A program made the position numbers and the translations under genes. Shown here one piece after another: positions 24,837 to 33,869 of a stretch of DNA of 64,000 bases. Under the pieces are notes generated by a model. That model was not told the origin of the DNA, did no database searches, and was given only the letters and a program-made list of their open reading frames with translations. Position 1 is the first letter of the stretch, and each line of letters opens with the position of its first letter. The stretch lies in contig NZ_NMVQ01000001.1 in assembly GCF_002250625.1 (NCBI RefSeq), forward strand, positions 62,001 to 126,000, written 5' to 3'. Source of the DNA: Enemella dayhoffiae (GTDB lineage: Bacteria; Actinomycetota; Actinomycetes; Propionibacteriales; Propionibacteriaceae).

Positions 24837-25616
24837 TCAGTGGCTGCTGGCGGTCTCGGTGGTGGCGATGGCGTCGGCGGCCGGCTCGCTGGTCAGGAAC
24901 CGGTAGCTCACCCCGGCGATCACCGCGCCGATGATCGGGGCGACCCAGAACAGCCACACCTGGCCCAGCGCGGCCGGGTTGAACACGGCGACGCCCAGCG
25001 AGCGGGCCGGGTTGACCGAGGTATTGGTGACCGGGATCGAGATCAGGTGGATCAGGGTGAGCGCCAGACCGATCGCGATCGGGCCGAAGCCCTGCGGGGC
25101 GCGGGAGTCGGTGGCCCCCAGGATTACCCACAGGAAGACTGCGGTGAGCACGATCTCCAGCACCAGGCAGGCGAGCAGCGAATAGCCGCCGGGCGAGAGC
25201 TCACCGAAACCGTTGGTGGCGAAGGAGCCGGCGCTGCTGCCGTCGATCTTGAACCCGTCCTTGCCGGAGGCGATCAGATAGAGCAGGGCGCCCGCAGCGA
25301 TACCGCCGATGACCTGGGTGATGATGTACGGCAGCACGGCCTTGGCCTCGATCCGCCTGGCGGCGAAGACACCCAGGGTGACGGCCGGGTTGAAGTGGCC
25401 ACCGGAGAGGTGCCCCAGGGCGTACGCCCCGGTCAGCACGGTGAGGCCGAAGGCGAGGGCGACGCCGAGGAATCCGATGCCCAGCTGGGTCTTGTTGGCA
25501 TCGTCGGTGAGTACCTTGGCCGCCAGCACTGCGCTGCCGCAGCCGCCAAAGACCAACCAGAAGGTGCCGAGGAATTCGGCCCACAGACGGGTACGAAGGG
25601 GGACGGAGGACATCAT
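24837..25616 (-). CDS. aqpZ: Aquaporin Z-type water channel
   Basis: 259 residues, six TM helices and two NPA half-helices: [12 protein letters not shown] and [12 protein letters not shown]. The stretch LIASGKDGF and [20 protein letters not shown] closely match AqpZ, so a water-selective channel is likelier than a glycerol facilitator. ATG 25616 is chosen ([15 protein letters not shown]); the longer frame upstream is Arg-rich and non-homologous. Terminator hairpin just downstream; the ~155 bp upstream up to the tRNA-Ser gene must hold the promoter. Confidence 0.95.
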   Translation of the reverse strand: MMSSVPLRTRLWAEFLGTFWLVFGGCGSAVLAAKVLTDDANKTQLGIGFLGVALAFGLTVLTGAYALGHLSGGHFNPAVTLGVFAARRIEAKAVLPYIITQVIGGIAAGALLYLIASGKDGFKIDGSSAGSFATNGFGELSPGGYSLLACLVLEIVLTAVFLWVILGATDSRAPQGFGPIAIGLALTLIHLISIPVTNTSVNPARSLGVAVFNPAALGQVWLFWVAPIIGAVIAGVSYRFLTSEPAADAIATTETASSH

Positions 25617-25774
25617 GTGAGATCTCGCATTCTTCGACCGCCGGGCGCGGTCGATCGGACTTGATCGAAGGTTCCGCCGATGGCTGACGGACCGGCCAGC
25701 GCTGGCCTTCACCAATGCGCCGCCCGGGAGCCGGACCTTGTGGGCCCGACCCCTGAGTCGACGAACTGCGGTGG

Positions 25775-25865
25775 CGGAGGCGGCGGGATTTGAACCCGCG
25801 ATGGGGTTTAAGCCCCAAACCCGCTTAGCAGGCGGGCGCCATAGACCGGACTAGGCGACGCCTCC
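25775..25865 (-). tRNA. tRNA-Ser (anticodon GCT)
   Basis: 91 nt with the long variable arm of class II tRNAs. Acceptor GGAGGCG/CGCCTCC, discriminator G. Anticodon loop CTGCTAA gives GCT. T-arm GCGGGTTCAAATCCCGC. Confidence 0.95.
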
Positions 25866-25930
25866 ATGGTCGCACAGGGCGACCGAGGACAAAGCGTACT
25901 CGGTCGGCACCGGTGCAGCAATCCGACGGG

Positions 25931-25936
25931 TACGAT
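25931..25936 (+). promoter_or_regulatory. TACGAT -10 box for the LCP gene
   Basis: TACGAT fits TANNNT. It lies about 34 nt before GTG 25970, leaving a short leader with the RBS-like AGAGAGGT. Confidence 0.4.
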
Positions 25937-25969
25937 GCAACCCGGTCCCGCAGAGAGGTCGTAACCCAC

Positions 25970-27592
25970 GTGAGCAGTCCCGCCAATCGAGAGGCGTTCC
26001 GGGCCTACGCCTTTCGTCGGAGCGCGCTGTGGACCGCGATCGGCACCTATCTGCCCGGGCTGGGACTGGTCCGCGGAGGCGTACGCCTGATCGGCTGGGT
26101 GATCTTCGGCGCCTTCGCCGTGCTGCTCGCGGTGCTCGGCATCTGGGCGCTCGCCGATCGCGGATCGTTGCTCGCCCTGGGGCTGAACACCACCCTGCTC
26201 AAGGCGCTGGTGGTGATCCTGCCGCTGGTCGCGTTGGGGTGGGCCGCGCTGATCGTGATCACCCACCTGCGGCTGCGGCCGCGCCGCCTGAGCCCGGCCC
26301 AGCGCGGACTCGGCTCGGCGCTGGTCGGCCTGCTCTGCCTCACCATCACCGCGCCGCTGGCGGTGGCCGCCCGCTATTCGTTCGACCAGACCCGCCTGGT
26401 GGACACGGTGTTCAAGCGCGGGGACGACATCCGCTCCGGTACCGCGCCGCGGCTGGAGAAGGGCGATCCGTGGCGGAACAAGCCGCGGGTGAACATCCTG
26501 CTGCTCGGCGGGGACGCCGGCCGCGACCGCACCGGCACCCGCACCGACACGGTGATCGTGGCCAGCATCGACACCCGCACCGGTGACACAGTGCTGGTGT
26601 CGCTGCCGCGCAACACTGCCAGGATGCCGTTCCCCGTCGACTCCCCGCTGCACCAGTACTATCCGGACGGGTTCACCGAGGGGGATGGCAACGATCTCGA
26701 GTTCATGCTGAACGAGATCTATGAGAACGTCCCCCAGAACGTACCGGCCGACGTCCTCGGCCCGACCGACAACCTGGGCGCCGACGCGCTCAAGCTCGCC
26801 GTCGGCGAGGGCACCGGGCTGAAGATCGACTACTTCGTGCTGATCCAGCTGGGCGGGTTCAACAAGCTGATCGACGCGCTCGGCGGGGTGACGGTCAACA
26901 TCAACACGTGGGTGGCGATCGGCGGCCAGACCGATGCGGGGATCAAGCCGGTGGGGGCGCTGCGGCCGGGACCGAACCAGCACCTGAACGGCGCCGAGGC
27001 GGCCTGGTACGCCCGGGGGCGCTATGGCTCGGACGACTTCCAGCGGATGGACCGGCAGCGCTGCGTGATCGACGCGGTGATCCGCCAGGCCAACCCCGCC
27101 AACATGCTCGTCCGCTATGAGGCGGTCGCCCGCGAGGGCAAGGAGGTCGTGATCACCGACCTGCCGCAGGAGATCCTGCCGGCCATCGTCGACCTGTCGC
27201 TGCGGGTCCAGCAGGGGAAGACGCGCAGCATCGTGTTCAAAAACGGTGAGGAGGGGTTCTTCTCCTCCAACCCCGACTTCGCGAAGGTACGCGCCCGGGT
27301 GGCCGCGGCGATCACACCCCCGGCCACGCCGACCCCGACCCCGGCGGCTCCGAGTTCGGGGCAGCCCACTGGCCCTGGTCAGCCGAGCGGTCAGCCGGCC
27401 CCCAGCCAGCCGCCCGCTCCCGCGCCGCCCACCACGCAGGCCCCGACCCGGGGCTCCGGGCCCACCACCGCGCCACCGCCGACCCCGGCCCCTGGCCCAC
27501 CGCCGGCACCGCCGGAGGACCTGGCGTTCTCCTGCGCGTACAAGCCGGAGATCGCCGAGAAGCAACCCCCCGTACCCCCCTGGGAGCAGTGA
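25970..27592 (+). CDS. LytR-CpsA-Psr (LCP) family cell-wall glycopolymer ligase
   Basis: 540 residues. Three N-terminal TM helices precede the LCP domain (about 175-430), with the typical NILLLGGDAGRDRTGTRTDT, VLVSLPRNT and DRQRCVIDAVIRQ. Those Arg/Asp residues bind the polyprenyl pyrophosphate. LCP enzymes attach wall teichoic acid, capsule or arabinogalactan-like polymers to peptidoglycan. The ~90-residue C-terminal tail is Pro/Thr/Ala-rich and low-complexity. GTG 25970 is chosen over an upstream in-frame codon because AGAGAGGT precedes it. Its stop overlaps the next ATG by one base. Confidence 0.9.
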   Translation: MSSPANREAFRAYAFRRSALWTAIGTYLPGLGLVRGGVRLIGWVIFGAFAVLLAVLGIWALADRGSLLALGLNTTLLKALVVILPLVALGWAALIVITHLRLRPRRLSPAQRGLGSALVGLLCLTITAPLAVAARYSFDQTRLVDTVFKRGDDIRSGTAPRLEKGDPWRNKPRVNILLLGGDAGRDRTGTRTDTVIVASIDTRTGDTVLVSLPRNTARMPFPVDSPLHQYYPDGFTEGDGNDLEFMLNEIYENVPQNVPADVLGPTDNLGADALKLAVGEGTGLKIDYFVLIQLGGFNKLIDALGGVTVNINTWVAIGGQTDAGIKPVGALRPGPNQHLNGAEAAWYARGRYGSDDFQRMDRQRCVIDAVIRQANPANMLVRYEAVAREGKEVVITDLPQEILPAIVDLSLRVQQGKTRSIVFKNGEEGFFSSNPDFAKVRARVAAAITPPATPTPTPAAPSSGQPTGPGQPSGQPAPSQPPAPAPPTTQAPTRGSGPTTAPPPTPAPGPPPAPPEDLAFSCAYKPEIAEKQPPVPPWEQ

Positions 27593-28038
27593 TGGACGAC
27601 GCGGTCAGTGTGCACGTGCTCAGGCCGGCCCCGCCGGTGCGCGCGTTCGGCATCGCAGCGGTGCTGATCGTGGTGGGGGCGGTGCTGGTGGTGACCGGTT
27701 CCGCGCAGCAGTGGCCCGTGGTGGCGCTGGCCCTGGGCGGGCTGGTGCTGGTGCTCGGCCTGGTGCTGTTCGCCGCCGGGGTGGCCGCGGTGGTCCGGAT
27801 GCGGGTCCGCGCGGAGCTGACCCCGACCGGTTACAGCTTTCGCACCCCCGGAGGCGTACGCCACGGCACGTGGGCGGACACGGTCCGCGTGGGGACCTCT
27901 GACTCGGGACGGCGGATCAGTTTCCTCGACCGCGACGAGCGGGTGCAGCACGTTATCTCTCCGGTCGGCGACGAGTCGCCGGAAATGGAGGCGTTGACCG
28001 CCGAGATCGTGCGGCGGCTGGAGGCCAGCCGGCGCTGA
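27592..28038 (+). CDS. Small two-TM membrane protein with a PH-like C-terminal domain
   Basis: 148 residues. Two TM helices (about 18-38 and 43-68), then a beta-rich domain (RAELTPTGYSFRTPGGVRHGTWADTVRV...) resembling bacterial PH-like domains of membrane proteins; this resemblance is weak. ATG overlaps the LCP stop (TGATG), so it is co-translated with the cell-wall ligase and may assist it. Confidence 0.65.
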   Translation: MDDAVSVHVLRPAPPVRAFGIAAVLIVVGAVLVVTGSAQQWPVVALALGGLVLVLGLVLFAAGVAAVVRMRVRAELTPTGYSFRTPGGVRHGTWADTVRVGTSDSGRRISFLDRDERVQHVISPVGDESPEMEALTAEIVRRLEASRR

Positions 28039-28042
28039 GCCG

Positions 28043-28129
28043 CGGCGAGAGTGGGATTCGAACCCACGGAACGGTCGCCCGCTCGGCCGCTTTCAAGGCG
28101 GCTGCACTAGTCCACTATGCGATCTCGCC
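28043..28129 (-). tRNA. tRNA-Ser (anticodon TGA)
   Basis: 87 nt, class II. Acceptor GGCGAGA/TCTCGCC, discriminator G. Anticodon loop CTTGAAA gives TGA. T-arm GTGGGTTCGAATCCCAC. Confidence 0.95.
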
Positions 28130-28198
28130 AGCGCCCGATCCCGGGCACTCTCGCCATGGTAGTGCTCCGGCCCGATGACCGCTGTCAGAGTCGCCCTC

Positions 28199-28204
28199 TA
28201 TCGT
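28199..28204 (+). promoter_or_regulatory. TATCGT -10 box, leaderless promoter
   Basis: TATCGT ends 7 nt before ATG 28212; no Shine-Dalgarno sequence between. Confidence 0.5.
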
Positions 28205-28211
28205 GGTCGCC

Positions 28212-29201
28212 ATGACTTCTGCTGCCGTTCCCGAACGGATGCGCGCCGTGCTCGCGGAGGGAGCCGGTGGGCCCGAGGTGTTGCGCGTCGGCGAGCTGGA
28301 CACCCCTCGGCCCGGGCCGGGCCAGGTGCTGGTGAAGGTGACCGCCGCCGGGATCAACCGCGCCGACGTGATGCAGCGACTCGGCCACTATCCCCCGCCG
28401 CCCGGCGAGTCGGAGATCATTGGGCTCGAGGTGTCCGGCACCGTCGCCGCGCTCGGCGACGGGGTGGACGGCTGGTCGGTGGGGATGGAGTGCCTGGCCC
28501 TGCTCTCCGGCGGGGGGTACGCCGAATACGTCGCCGTGCCGGCCGGTCAGCTGGTGCCGCCACCACCCGGGGTCGACCCGATCACCGCGGCCGGGGTGCT
28601 GGAGGTCGCCGCAACCGTGCAGTCGAACGCCGAGATCGCCCACCTGAGCGCCGGCGACGCCTACCTGGTGCACGGCGGCGCCGGCGGCATCGGCAGCTTC
28701 GCCATCCAGTACGCCAAGGCGCTCGGCTGCACCGTGTTCACCACCGCGGGCTCGGCGGAGAAGCTGCAGTTCTGCCGTGAGCTGGGCGCCGACCACGCCC
28801 TCGACTATCACGACGACTGGCCGGCTGCGGTGCAGGAGGCCGGCGGGGTCGACGTGATCCTGGACAACATGGGCGCCAAATATCTGGACGCCAACCTGAC
28901 GGCGCTGCGGCCCGACGGCCGGCTGACCGTGATCGGGCTGATGGGCGGGCGCAAGGGCGAGCTCAACCTCGGCGCGCTGCTCGCCAAGCGCGGCCAGGTG
29001 ATCGCCACCTCGCTGCGCTCCCGCCCGGCGGAGCAGAAGGCGGCAATCTGCACCGGCGTGGTCGAGCGGGTCTGGCCGATGATCGCCGACGGCAGCATCA
29101 GCACCGCGCCGACCCGGCGGTTCGCGCTCGACGAGGTGGCCGCGGCGCACGAATACTTCGACTCGGGCGAGCACCGCGGCAAGCTCGTGCTGACGATGTG
29201 A
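28212..29201 (+). CDS. NAD(P)H-quinone oxidoreductase (zeta-crystallin-like MDR family)
   Basis: 329 residues of the medium-chain dehydrogenase/reductase superfamily without structural zinc ligands, like QOR/PIG3. GroES-like N-terminal domain (GINRADVMQRLGHYPPPPG), then a Rossmann domain with VHGGAGGIGSFAIQYAKALG for NADPH. The GINRADxxQRxGxYPPPPG stretch is typical of the PIG3-type quinone oxidoreductases. Followed by an araC gene after 6 nt, which may regulate it. Confidence 0.88.
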   Translation: MTSAAVPERMRAVLAEGAGGPEVLRVGELDTPRPGPGQVLVKVTAAGINRADVMQRLGHYPPPPGESEIIGLEVSGTVAALGDGVDGWSVGMECLALLSGGGYAEYVAVPAGQLVPPPPGVDPITAAGVLEVAATVQSNAEIAHLSAGDAYLVHGGAGGIGSFAIQYAKALGCTVFTTAGSAEKLQFCRELGADHALDYHDDWPAAVQEAGGVDVILDNMGAKYLDANLTALRPDGRLTVIGLMGGRKGELNLGALLAKRGQVIATSLRSRPAEQKAAICTGVVERVWPMIADGSISTAPTRRFALDEVAAAHEYFDSGEHRGKLVLTM

Positions 29202-29207
29202 GCTGAC

Positions 29208-30029
29208 ATGTCCGCCCGCCCCGAGGTCGTCTCCGCCCTGCGCCTGATCGAGCAGCACCACACCGAGCCGCTCACCCTGGCCGAGGTGGCGGGCGCGGTG
29301 GGCTACAGCCAGTTCCACCTGGCACGCCGGTTCAAGGAGGCCGTCGGGCTGGCGCCGATGCAGTGGCTGGCGGCGCGACGGTTTCTGCACGCCCGGCGAC
29401 TGCTGCTCACCTCCGACGCCTCGGTCACCGACGTGTGCATGGAGGTCGGCTTCTCCAGCCTGGGCACCTTCACCCGCCGGTTCACCGCCGAGGTCGGGGT
29501 GGGGCCCAGGGAGTTCCGGCAGCTGCCCGAGCGGCTCTCCGACAACCCGGCGCAGCCGGGCCACGTGCCCGGGACGACGCGCGACGGTGGCCGGGTCGAG
29601 GGGCGGATCGAGTTCACCGCGGCCGCTCGCGCCCTGATCGGGCCGAACCCGCTGATCTATGTGGGGCTGTTCACCGAGCGCGCCGCCCGCGGCCGCCCGG
29701 TCTGCGGGTCGCACCTGCGCGACACTGACCTGTTCGCGTTTCGCGACATCCCACCGGGCGATTACTGGCTGTTGGCGTCGGCGTACGCCGAGGACGATGC
29801 GTTGAGCCAGCTGACCGCCGAGCGGCCGGTCACCGGCGGGACCGGGGGCACGGTCCGGATCGGAGCCGGCCTGGCCGAGGCGCAGCGGGTGCTGATGACC
29901 GCACCCGGTGAGTGGGCCACCCCGATCACGGTCGCGCTGCCGGCGCTCACCTCCCCCGGGACCGCGGCGCGCCCACCGATTCCGCTGCCGGTCCCCATGC
30001 ACCGTGGCCTGGTCGGGGGTGTCCGATGA
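29208..30029 (+). CDS. AraC family transcriptional regulator (N-terminal HTH)
   Basis: 273 residues. The AraC double helix-turn-helix is at the N-terminus (LTLAEVAGAVGYSQFHLARRF, VTDVCMEVGFSSLGTFTRRF, VGPREFR). The remaining ~160 residues form a domain I do not recognise, perhaps sensing a small ligand. Its TGA overlaps the ATG of the next gene, so it is co-translated with the flavin oxidoreductase and likely controls this operon. Confidence 0.88.
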   Translation: MSARPEVVSALRLIEQHHTEPLTLAEVAGAVGYSQFHLARRFKEAVGLAPMQWLAARRFLHARRLLLTSDASVTDVCMEVGFSSLGTFTRRFTAEVGVGPREFRQLPERLSDNPAQPGHVPGTTRDGGRVEGRIEFTAAARALIGPNPLIYVGLFTERAARGRPVCGSHLRDTDLFAFRDIPPGDYWLLASAYAEDDALSQLTAERPVTGGTGGTVRIGAGLAEAQRVLMTAPGEWATPITVALPALTSPGTAARPPIPLPVPMHRGLVGGVR

Positions 30030-30898
30030 GGGTCGGAGTGTGCCTCCTGCCCGAATACGCCTGGGCCGAGGCGGCGCCCCGGTGGCGGATGGTCGAGCAA
30101 CTCGGTTTCGACCACGCCTGGACCTATGACCACCTGGTCTGGGGTGGGCTGCCGCAACACCCGTGGCAGAGCACGATCGTCACGCTGACGGCGGCGGCGA
30201 TGGTGACCGAGCGGATTCCGCTCGGCACCTGGGTCGCCTCGCCCAACTATCGACACCCGGTCACCTTCGCCCGCGACCTGGTCAGCCTGGCCGACGTGGC
30301 CGGCCCCGATCGGATGATCTGCGCGGTCGGCTCCGGCGGCGAACCGGACGCCAGGATGCTCGGCGAGCAACTCACCCGCGGCCAGCGAACCAGCCGGTTC
30401 GCAGAGTTCGTCCACGTGCTGCAGCGGGCGCTGACCGAGGATCCGGTGGATCATGAGGGCCGGCACTACACGGTGCGCGGCTATCGCAACCTGTTCGGGC
30501 AGGCGGCCCAGCCGCTGCGGTTGGTGGTGGCGGCCAACGGTCCGCGCGGGATGCAGGTCGCGGTACGCCACCACGCGGCCTGGGCGACGACAGGCGTACC
30601 AGCTGACGACGTGGACAGCTGGTGGCGCGGGGTCGCCGGGCTGGTGGACCGGTTCGACGACCTCGGTGGCGGCGAGGTGGACCGCTATCTCAACCTCGAC
30701 TCGGCACCGCGGTTCTCGCTGCAGGGCAAGGAGTTCTGCCTCGAGCAGCTGCACCGGGCGGCCGAGCTCGGGTTCACCGACGCGGTGATCCACTGGCCGC
30801 GGTCGAGCGACCCGTACCGCGGCGACCCGGACCTGCTGGCCGAAGTGGCGGCCCACCTGCCCGAATTCCGTTCACGGACCGTCGGAGGACGCGGCTAG
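30026..30898 (+). CDS. LLM-class F420/FMN-dependent oxidoreductase
   Basis: 290 residues, luciferase-like (alpha/beta)8 barrel. Typical stretches: LGFDHAWTYDHLVWGG near the N-terminus, PLGTWVASPNYRHPVTFARDLVSLADV, GSGGEP, and LVVAANGPRGMQVAVRHHAAWA. The TYDHL and GSGGEP pattern is frequent in F420-dependent members, but FMN cannot be excluded. ATGA overlap with araC. Confidence 0.85.
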   Translation: MRVGVCLLPEYAWAEAAPRWRMVEQLGFDHAWTYDHLVWGGLPQHPWQSTIVTLTAAAMVTERIPLGTWVASPNYRHPVTFARDLVSLADVAGPDRMICAVGSGGEPDARMLGEQLTRGQRTSRFAEFVHVLQRALTEDPVDHEGRHYTVRGYRNLFGQAAQPLRLVVAANGPRGMQVAVRHHAAWATTGVPADDVDSWWRGVAGLVDRFDDLGGGEVDRYLNLDSAPRFSLQGKEFCLEQLHRAAELGFTDAVIHWPRSSDPYRGDPDLLAEVAAHLPEFRSRTVGGRG

Positions 30899-30901
30899 TC
30901 T
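30896..30901 (+). promoter_or_regulatory. TAGTCT -10 box, leaderless promoter
   Basis: TAGTCT ends 7 nt before GTG 30909. It includes the TAG stop of the preceding gene. Confidence 0.5.
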
Positions 30902-30908
30902 CTGGCCG

Positions 30909-32078
30909 GTGAGGCGTTATGCGGAGGTGTGGGCCATCCCCACGGTCCGCCAGGTGGTACTGATCGGGATGCTCTGCCGGGCCCCGATGTTCGGCGCCTC
31001 GGTGCTGCTCACCCTGCACGTGGTCGACCGGCTCGACCCGCGCTACACCGCCGCGGGGGTGATCGCAATGGCGGCCACCCTGGCCACCGGCATCGCCGGG
31101 CCGTGGCGCGGGCGGCTGCTGGACCGGTTCGGCCTGCGCCGCACCCTGCTGCCGTCGCTGTTGGTGATGCCGGTGTGCTGGGTGATCGCACCGTGGGTCG
31201 GCTATTGGCCGCTGCTGGTTCTCGTGGTGATCTCCGGGTTGTTCACCGTGCCAGCGTTCTCGCTGGTCCGCCAGGCGATCGCCGGCGCCACCACCGGCCC
31301 GACCCGCAACAGCGCGATGGCACTGGACTCGGTGCTGGCCGAGATCGGGTTCATGATCGGCCCGGCGGCGGCGGTGTTCGCCGGCACCCACTGGGGCACC
31401 ACCTGGACGCTGATGATCTTCCAGCTGCTGATCGTGCTCGGCGGGCTGGTGCTGTTCATCGTCAACCCGCCCCTGCACTCCGAGGGCGGGGAGGGCGACA
31501 CCGACGCGGCACCAGCCACCCGCTGGCTGTCGGTACCGGTGCTGGCGATCTTCATCGCCACCGTGGCCACGATCGTTGCGGTGACCGCGACCGACCTGGC
31601 CGTGGTCGCCGGCATGCGCGCCCTGGACAGCGGGTGGGCGATCGGCTGGGCGCTGGCGGTGTGGGGCCTCGGCTCAGCGGTCGGCGGGCTGCTGTTCGGC
31701 GCCAGCGGGCGGACGTTCGCCACTTGGCTGCCGCTGCTCGGACTCGGCGTGACCACGGTGCTGGTCGCGCTGTCCTCGGGACCGGTGTCGATGATGCTGC
31801 TACTGGCCCTGGCCGGGCTGTTCTGCGCGCCGTCATTCGTGGCGACCACGACCGCGTTGTCGGTGCTGGTACCACCGCGGTTCCGGGGCGAGGCGTTCGG
31901 CTGGCACGGGTCGATGATCACCGCCGGGGGCGCGCTCACCGCGCCGACGATCGGGCTGGCGATCGACCAGGCGGGCTGGCCGGCGGGGTTCCTCGCCGGC
32001 GGCGCGGCGGCCGTGCTGGTCGCCCTGGCCTGGCCGCTGGCGCGCTGGGCGTACCGGAGGCCGCGGAGAGCCGGCTGA
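30909..32078 (+). CDS. MFS transporter
   Basis: 389 residues, 12 predicted TM helices. Inter-helix loop GRLLDRFGLRRTLLP is motif-A like, repeated less clearly in the second half. No substrate-specific motif; a drug or metabolite exporter of the DHA1 type is likely. GTG 30909 follows TAGTCT by 7 nt. Confidence 0.85.
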   Translation: MRRYAEVWAIPTVRQVVLIGMLCRAPMFGASVLLTLHVVDRLDPRYTAAGVIAMAATLATGIAGPWRGRLLDRFGLRRTLLPSLLVMPVCWVIAPWVGYWPLLVLVVISGLFTVPAFSLVRQAIAGATTGPTRNSAMALDSVLAEIGFMIGPAAAVFAGTHWGTTWTLMIFQLLIVLGGLVLFIVNPPLHSEGGEGDTDAAPATRWLSVPVLAIFIATVATIVAVTATDLAVVAGMRALDSGWAIGWALAVWGLGSAVGGLLFGASGRTFATWLPLLGLGVTTVLVALSSGPVSMMLLLALAGLFCAPSFVATTTALSVLVPPRFRGEAFGWHGSMITAGGALTAPTIGLAIDQAGWPAGFLAGGAAAVLVALAWPLARWAYRRPRRAG

Positions 32079-32101
32079 TCCCCCAGGCCGCCTGGTTTCC
32101 C

Positions 32102-32107
32102 TATGCT
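32102..32107 (+). promoter_or_regulatory. TATGCT -10 box, leaderless promoter of yaaA
   Basis: TATGCT ends 6 nt before GTG 32114. Confidence 0.5.
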
Positions 32108-32113
32108 GAGTCG

Positions 32114-32836
32114 GTGCTGATCCTGCTGCCTCCCTCGGAGTCGAAGACCCCGTCCCGGCGCGGCCGCCCGATGGACTGGGACAGCCTCAGCTTCCCGGCG
32201 CTGACCTGGGCCCGACAGCAGGTCGCCGATGCGCTGATCGAGCTGGGTGACTCCCCCGCCGCGGGCCGCGCCCTCGGCGTACCGGAGGGGAAGACCGAGG
32301 AGCTGACGCGCAACCTCCAGCTGGAGACCGCGCCGTCGGTGCGGGCCGCTGACCTCTATTCGGGGGTGCTGTTCGACGCGCTCGACCTGGCCGGGATGGA
32401 ATCGGCCGACCGGCGGCGGGCGCAGCAGCGGGTGCTGGTGTTCTCGGGGCTCTATGGGGTGCTGCGGCTGAACGACCGGGTCGCCCCCTATCGGTTGTCG
32501 ATGGGGGCGGCACTGCCCGGGCTCGGCCGACTCGCCAGCTTCTGGTCCGAGCAGCTCGCGGGGGTGCTGAGCAGCGGCGGCTGGTTCGTCGACTGCCGCT
32601 CCGCGGCGTACGCCAGCGCCTGGCGCCCGCCCGCCGAACGCTGGGTGCAGGTCAGCGTCCGCGGGGCCAGCCACAACGCCAAACACAACCGCGGCCGGCT
32701 GGCCGGTCTGCTGTGTCGCACGGCCAACGCTCCGCGCAGCCTGGACCAGATCGTCGCCGTGGCCCGGGAGCAGTGGGGCCACGGGGTCGAGGTGAGCGGG
32801 GAGGGGCCATATCGACTCGAGGTCCCGGGCGCCTAG
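32114..32836 (+). CDS. yaaA: YaaA-family peroxide stress protein (DUF328)
   Basis: 240 residues. Family hallmarks: LLPPSESKT at the N-terminus, LYSGVLFDALD, VFSGLYGVLRLNDRVAPYRLSMGAALPG, and the basic HNAKHNRGRLAGLL. E. coli YaaA lowers free iron and protects DNA during peroxide stress and has DNA-binding activity. Start GTG 32114 is leaderless; the longer in-frame upstream codons overlap the MFS gene and lack homology. Confidence 0.88.
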   Translation: MLILLPPSESKTPSRRGRPMDWDSLSFPALTWARQQVADALIELGDSPAAGRALGVPEGKTEELTRNLQLETAPSVRAADLYSGVLFDALDLAGMESADRRRAQQRVLVFSGLYGVLRLNDRVAPYRLSMGAALPGLGRLASFWSEQLAGVLSSGGWFVDCRSAAYASAWRPPAERWVQVSVRGASHNAKHNRGRLAGLLCRTANAPRSLDQIVAVAREQWGHGVEVSGEGPYRLEVPGA

Positions 32837-32839
32837 ACT
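32834..32839 (+). promoter_or_regulatory. TAGACT -10 box, leaderless promoter of bpa
   Basis: TAGACT ends 6 nt before ATG 32846 and contains the TAG stop of yaaA. Confidence 0.5.
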
Positions 32840-32845
32840 CACCGG

Positions 32846-33430
32846 ATGAGCGATCAGCGTCCCGAGCAGCCGAACCAGAGCGAAGAGCAGTCCCAGGCCG
32901 GGCGGGTCGTGGCCGGGCAGACCGACGACGGCCGGGTCTATGTGGTGTCGCCACAGTCGATGGCGGTGGAGTCGGCCGAGGCGGACGCGAGCTCGGTGAC
33001 CAGCATGGTCCCGCAGCCGGACAAGGTGATGCGGATCGCCACCATGACCCAGAAACTGCTCGACGAGATCAAGGCCGCGCCGCTGGACGACCCGTCGCGG
33101 CGGCGGCTCGGGGAGGCGTACGCCACCTCGATCGAGGAGCTGAAGTCGGGGCTCGATCCCAAGCTCGCCGAGGAGCTGGAGCGGATCACCGAACCGTTCG
33201 GCGAGGGTGCCACGCCGAGCGACGCCGAGCTGCGGGTCGCCCAGGCGCAGCTGGTCGGCTGGCTGGAGGGGCTGTTCCAGGGCATCCAGACCGCGATCTT
33301 CGCCCAGCAGATGGCGGCGCGCGCCCAGTTGGAGCAGATGCGCCGCGCCCTGCCGCCCGGCGTACACCCCGAGCAGGGACAGCAGCAACCGGGGCCGCAG
33401 CAGGGACCCGGCCCCGGGATGTACCTCTGA
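32846..33430 (+). CDS. bpa: Bacterial proteasome activator Bpa (DUF2587)
   Basis: 194 residues. ATP-independent ring activator of the 20S proteasome. The central helical bundle (about 55-160: VMRIATMTQKLLDEIKAAPLD, IEELKSGLDPKLAEELERI, AQLVGWLEGLFQGIQTAIFAQQMAARAQLEQM) matches the four-helix Bpa core. The C-terminus ends GMYL, equivalent to the GQYL tail of the mycobacterial protein that docks into proteasome alpha-ring pockets. This implies the host encodes a 20S proteasome elsewhere. Confidence 0.9.
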   Translation: MSDQRPEQPNQSEEQSQAGRVVAGQTDDGRVYVVSPQSMAVESAEADASSVTSMVPQPDKVMRIATMTQKLLDEIKAAPLDDPSRRRLGEAYATSIEELKSGLDPKLAEELERITEPFGEGATPSDAELRVAQAQLVGWLEGLFQGIQTAIFAQQMAARAQLEQMRRALPPGVHPEQGQQQPGPQQGPGPGMYL

Positions 33431-33475
33431 TCGGTGCCCGACGGCGGCCCGGCGGCGGCCCGACTGCAGCCCGGC

Positions 33476-33553
33476 GGCGATCCAGCGAACCCACCTGCCA
33501 CCGAGCGACCCCTCCCGAGATCGCTGGGCGGCCCCACGGTTCGCTGAATGGCC
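33476..33553. repeat. Nested inverted repeat, AGCGAACC family (copy A)
   Basis: GGCGATCCAGCGAACC (33476-33491) and GGTTCGCTGAATGGCC (33538-33553) form outer arms with two mismatches. Inner arms CCGAGCGACC and GATCGCTGGG are related to each other and to the outer arms. A second copy is at 48332-48440. Both lie just past the 3' end of a plus-strand gene. Confidence 0.7.
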
Positions 33554-33869
33554 CGCCCGGCCACTCAGAGTGCCTCAGGTAACCCTCAGCTGGTTTAGTT
33601 TTGACGTCAATCAGGCTCTGACCCGCACCGCTGCGGGGTTACTGAGTACGCATACCCATCTTCCCTGAGTATCGCCACCCTGATTTGCTTGTGCGACTAC
33701 TCAGAACAACTCTGGTAGCGCTGCCTACCCCGAACCCCCCTCGCAAGATTTCGGTTTGCGAAGATGGGTGTGCGGATGAGAGTTCGCACATCGGGGTAAA
33801 TCAGGGGGAACCCTGGTCCCAGCTCGGAGCGTCGGTCTTACCGACACGCACCACAGATTGGGGAGAGAG
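33554..33869 (+). promoter_or_regulatory. Long A/T-richer leader and control region of the whiB gene
   Basis: About 315 bp without a gene. It contains the palindrome TTGACGTCAA; three ACTCAG/CTGAGT elements (ACTGAGTA, CTGAGTA, ACTCAG); TCGCAA...TTGCGA arms around 33740-33770; and the hairpin GTCGGT-CTT-ACCGAC (33831-33845) about 24 nt before the start. RBS GGGGAGAGAG precedes ATG 33870. The density of symmetric elements suggests several regulators or an RNA-level control. Confidence 0.55.
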
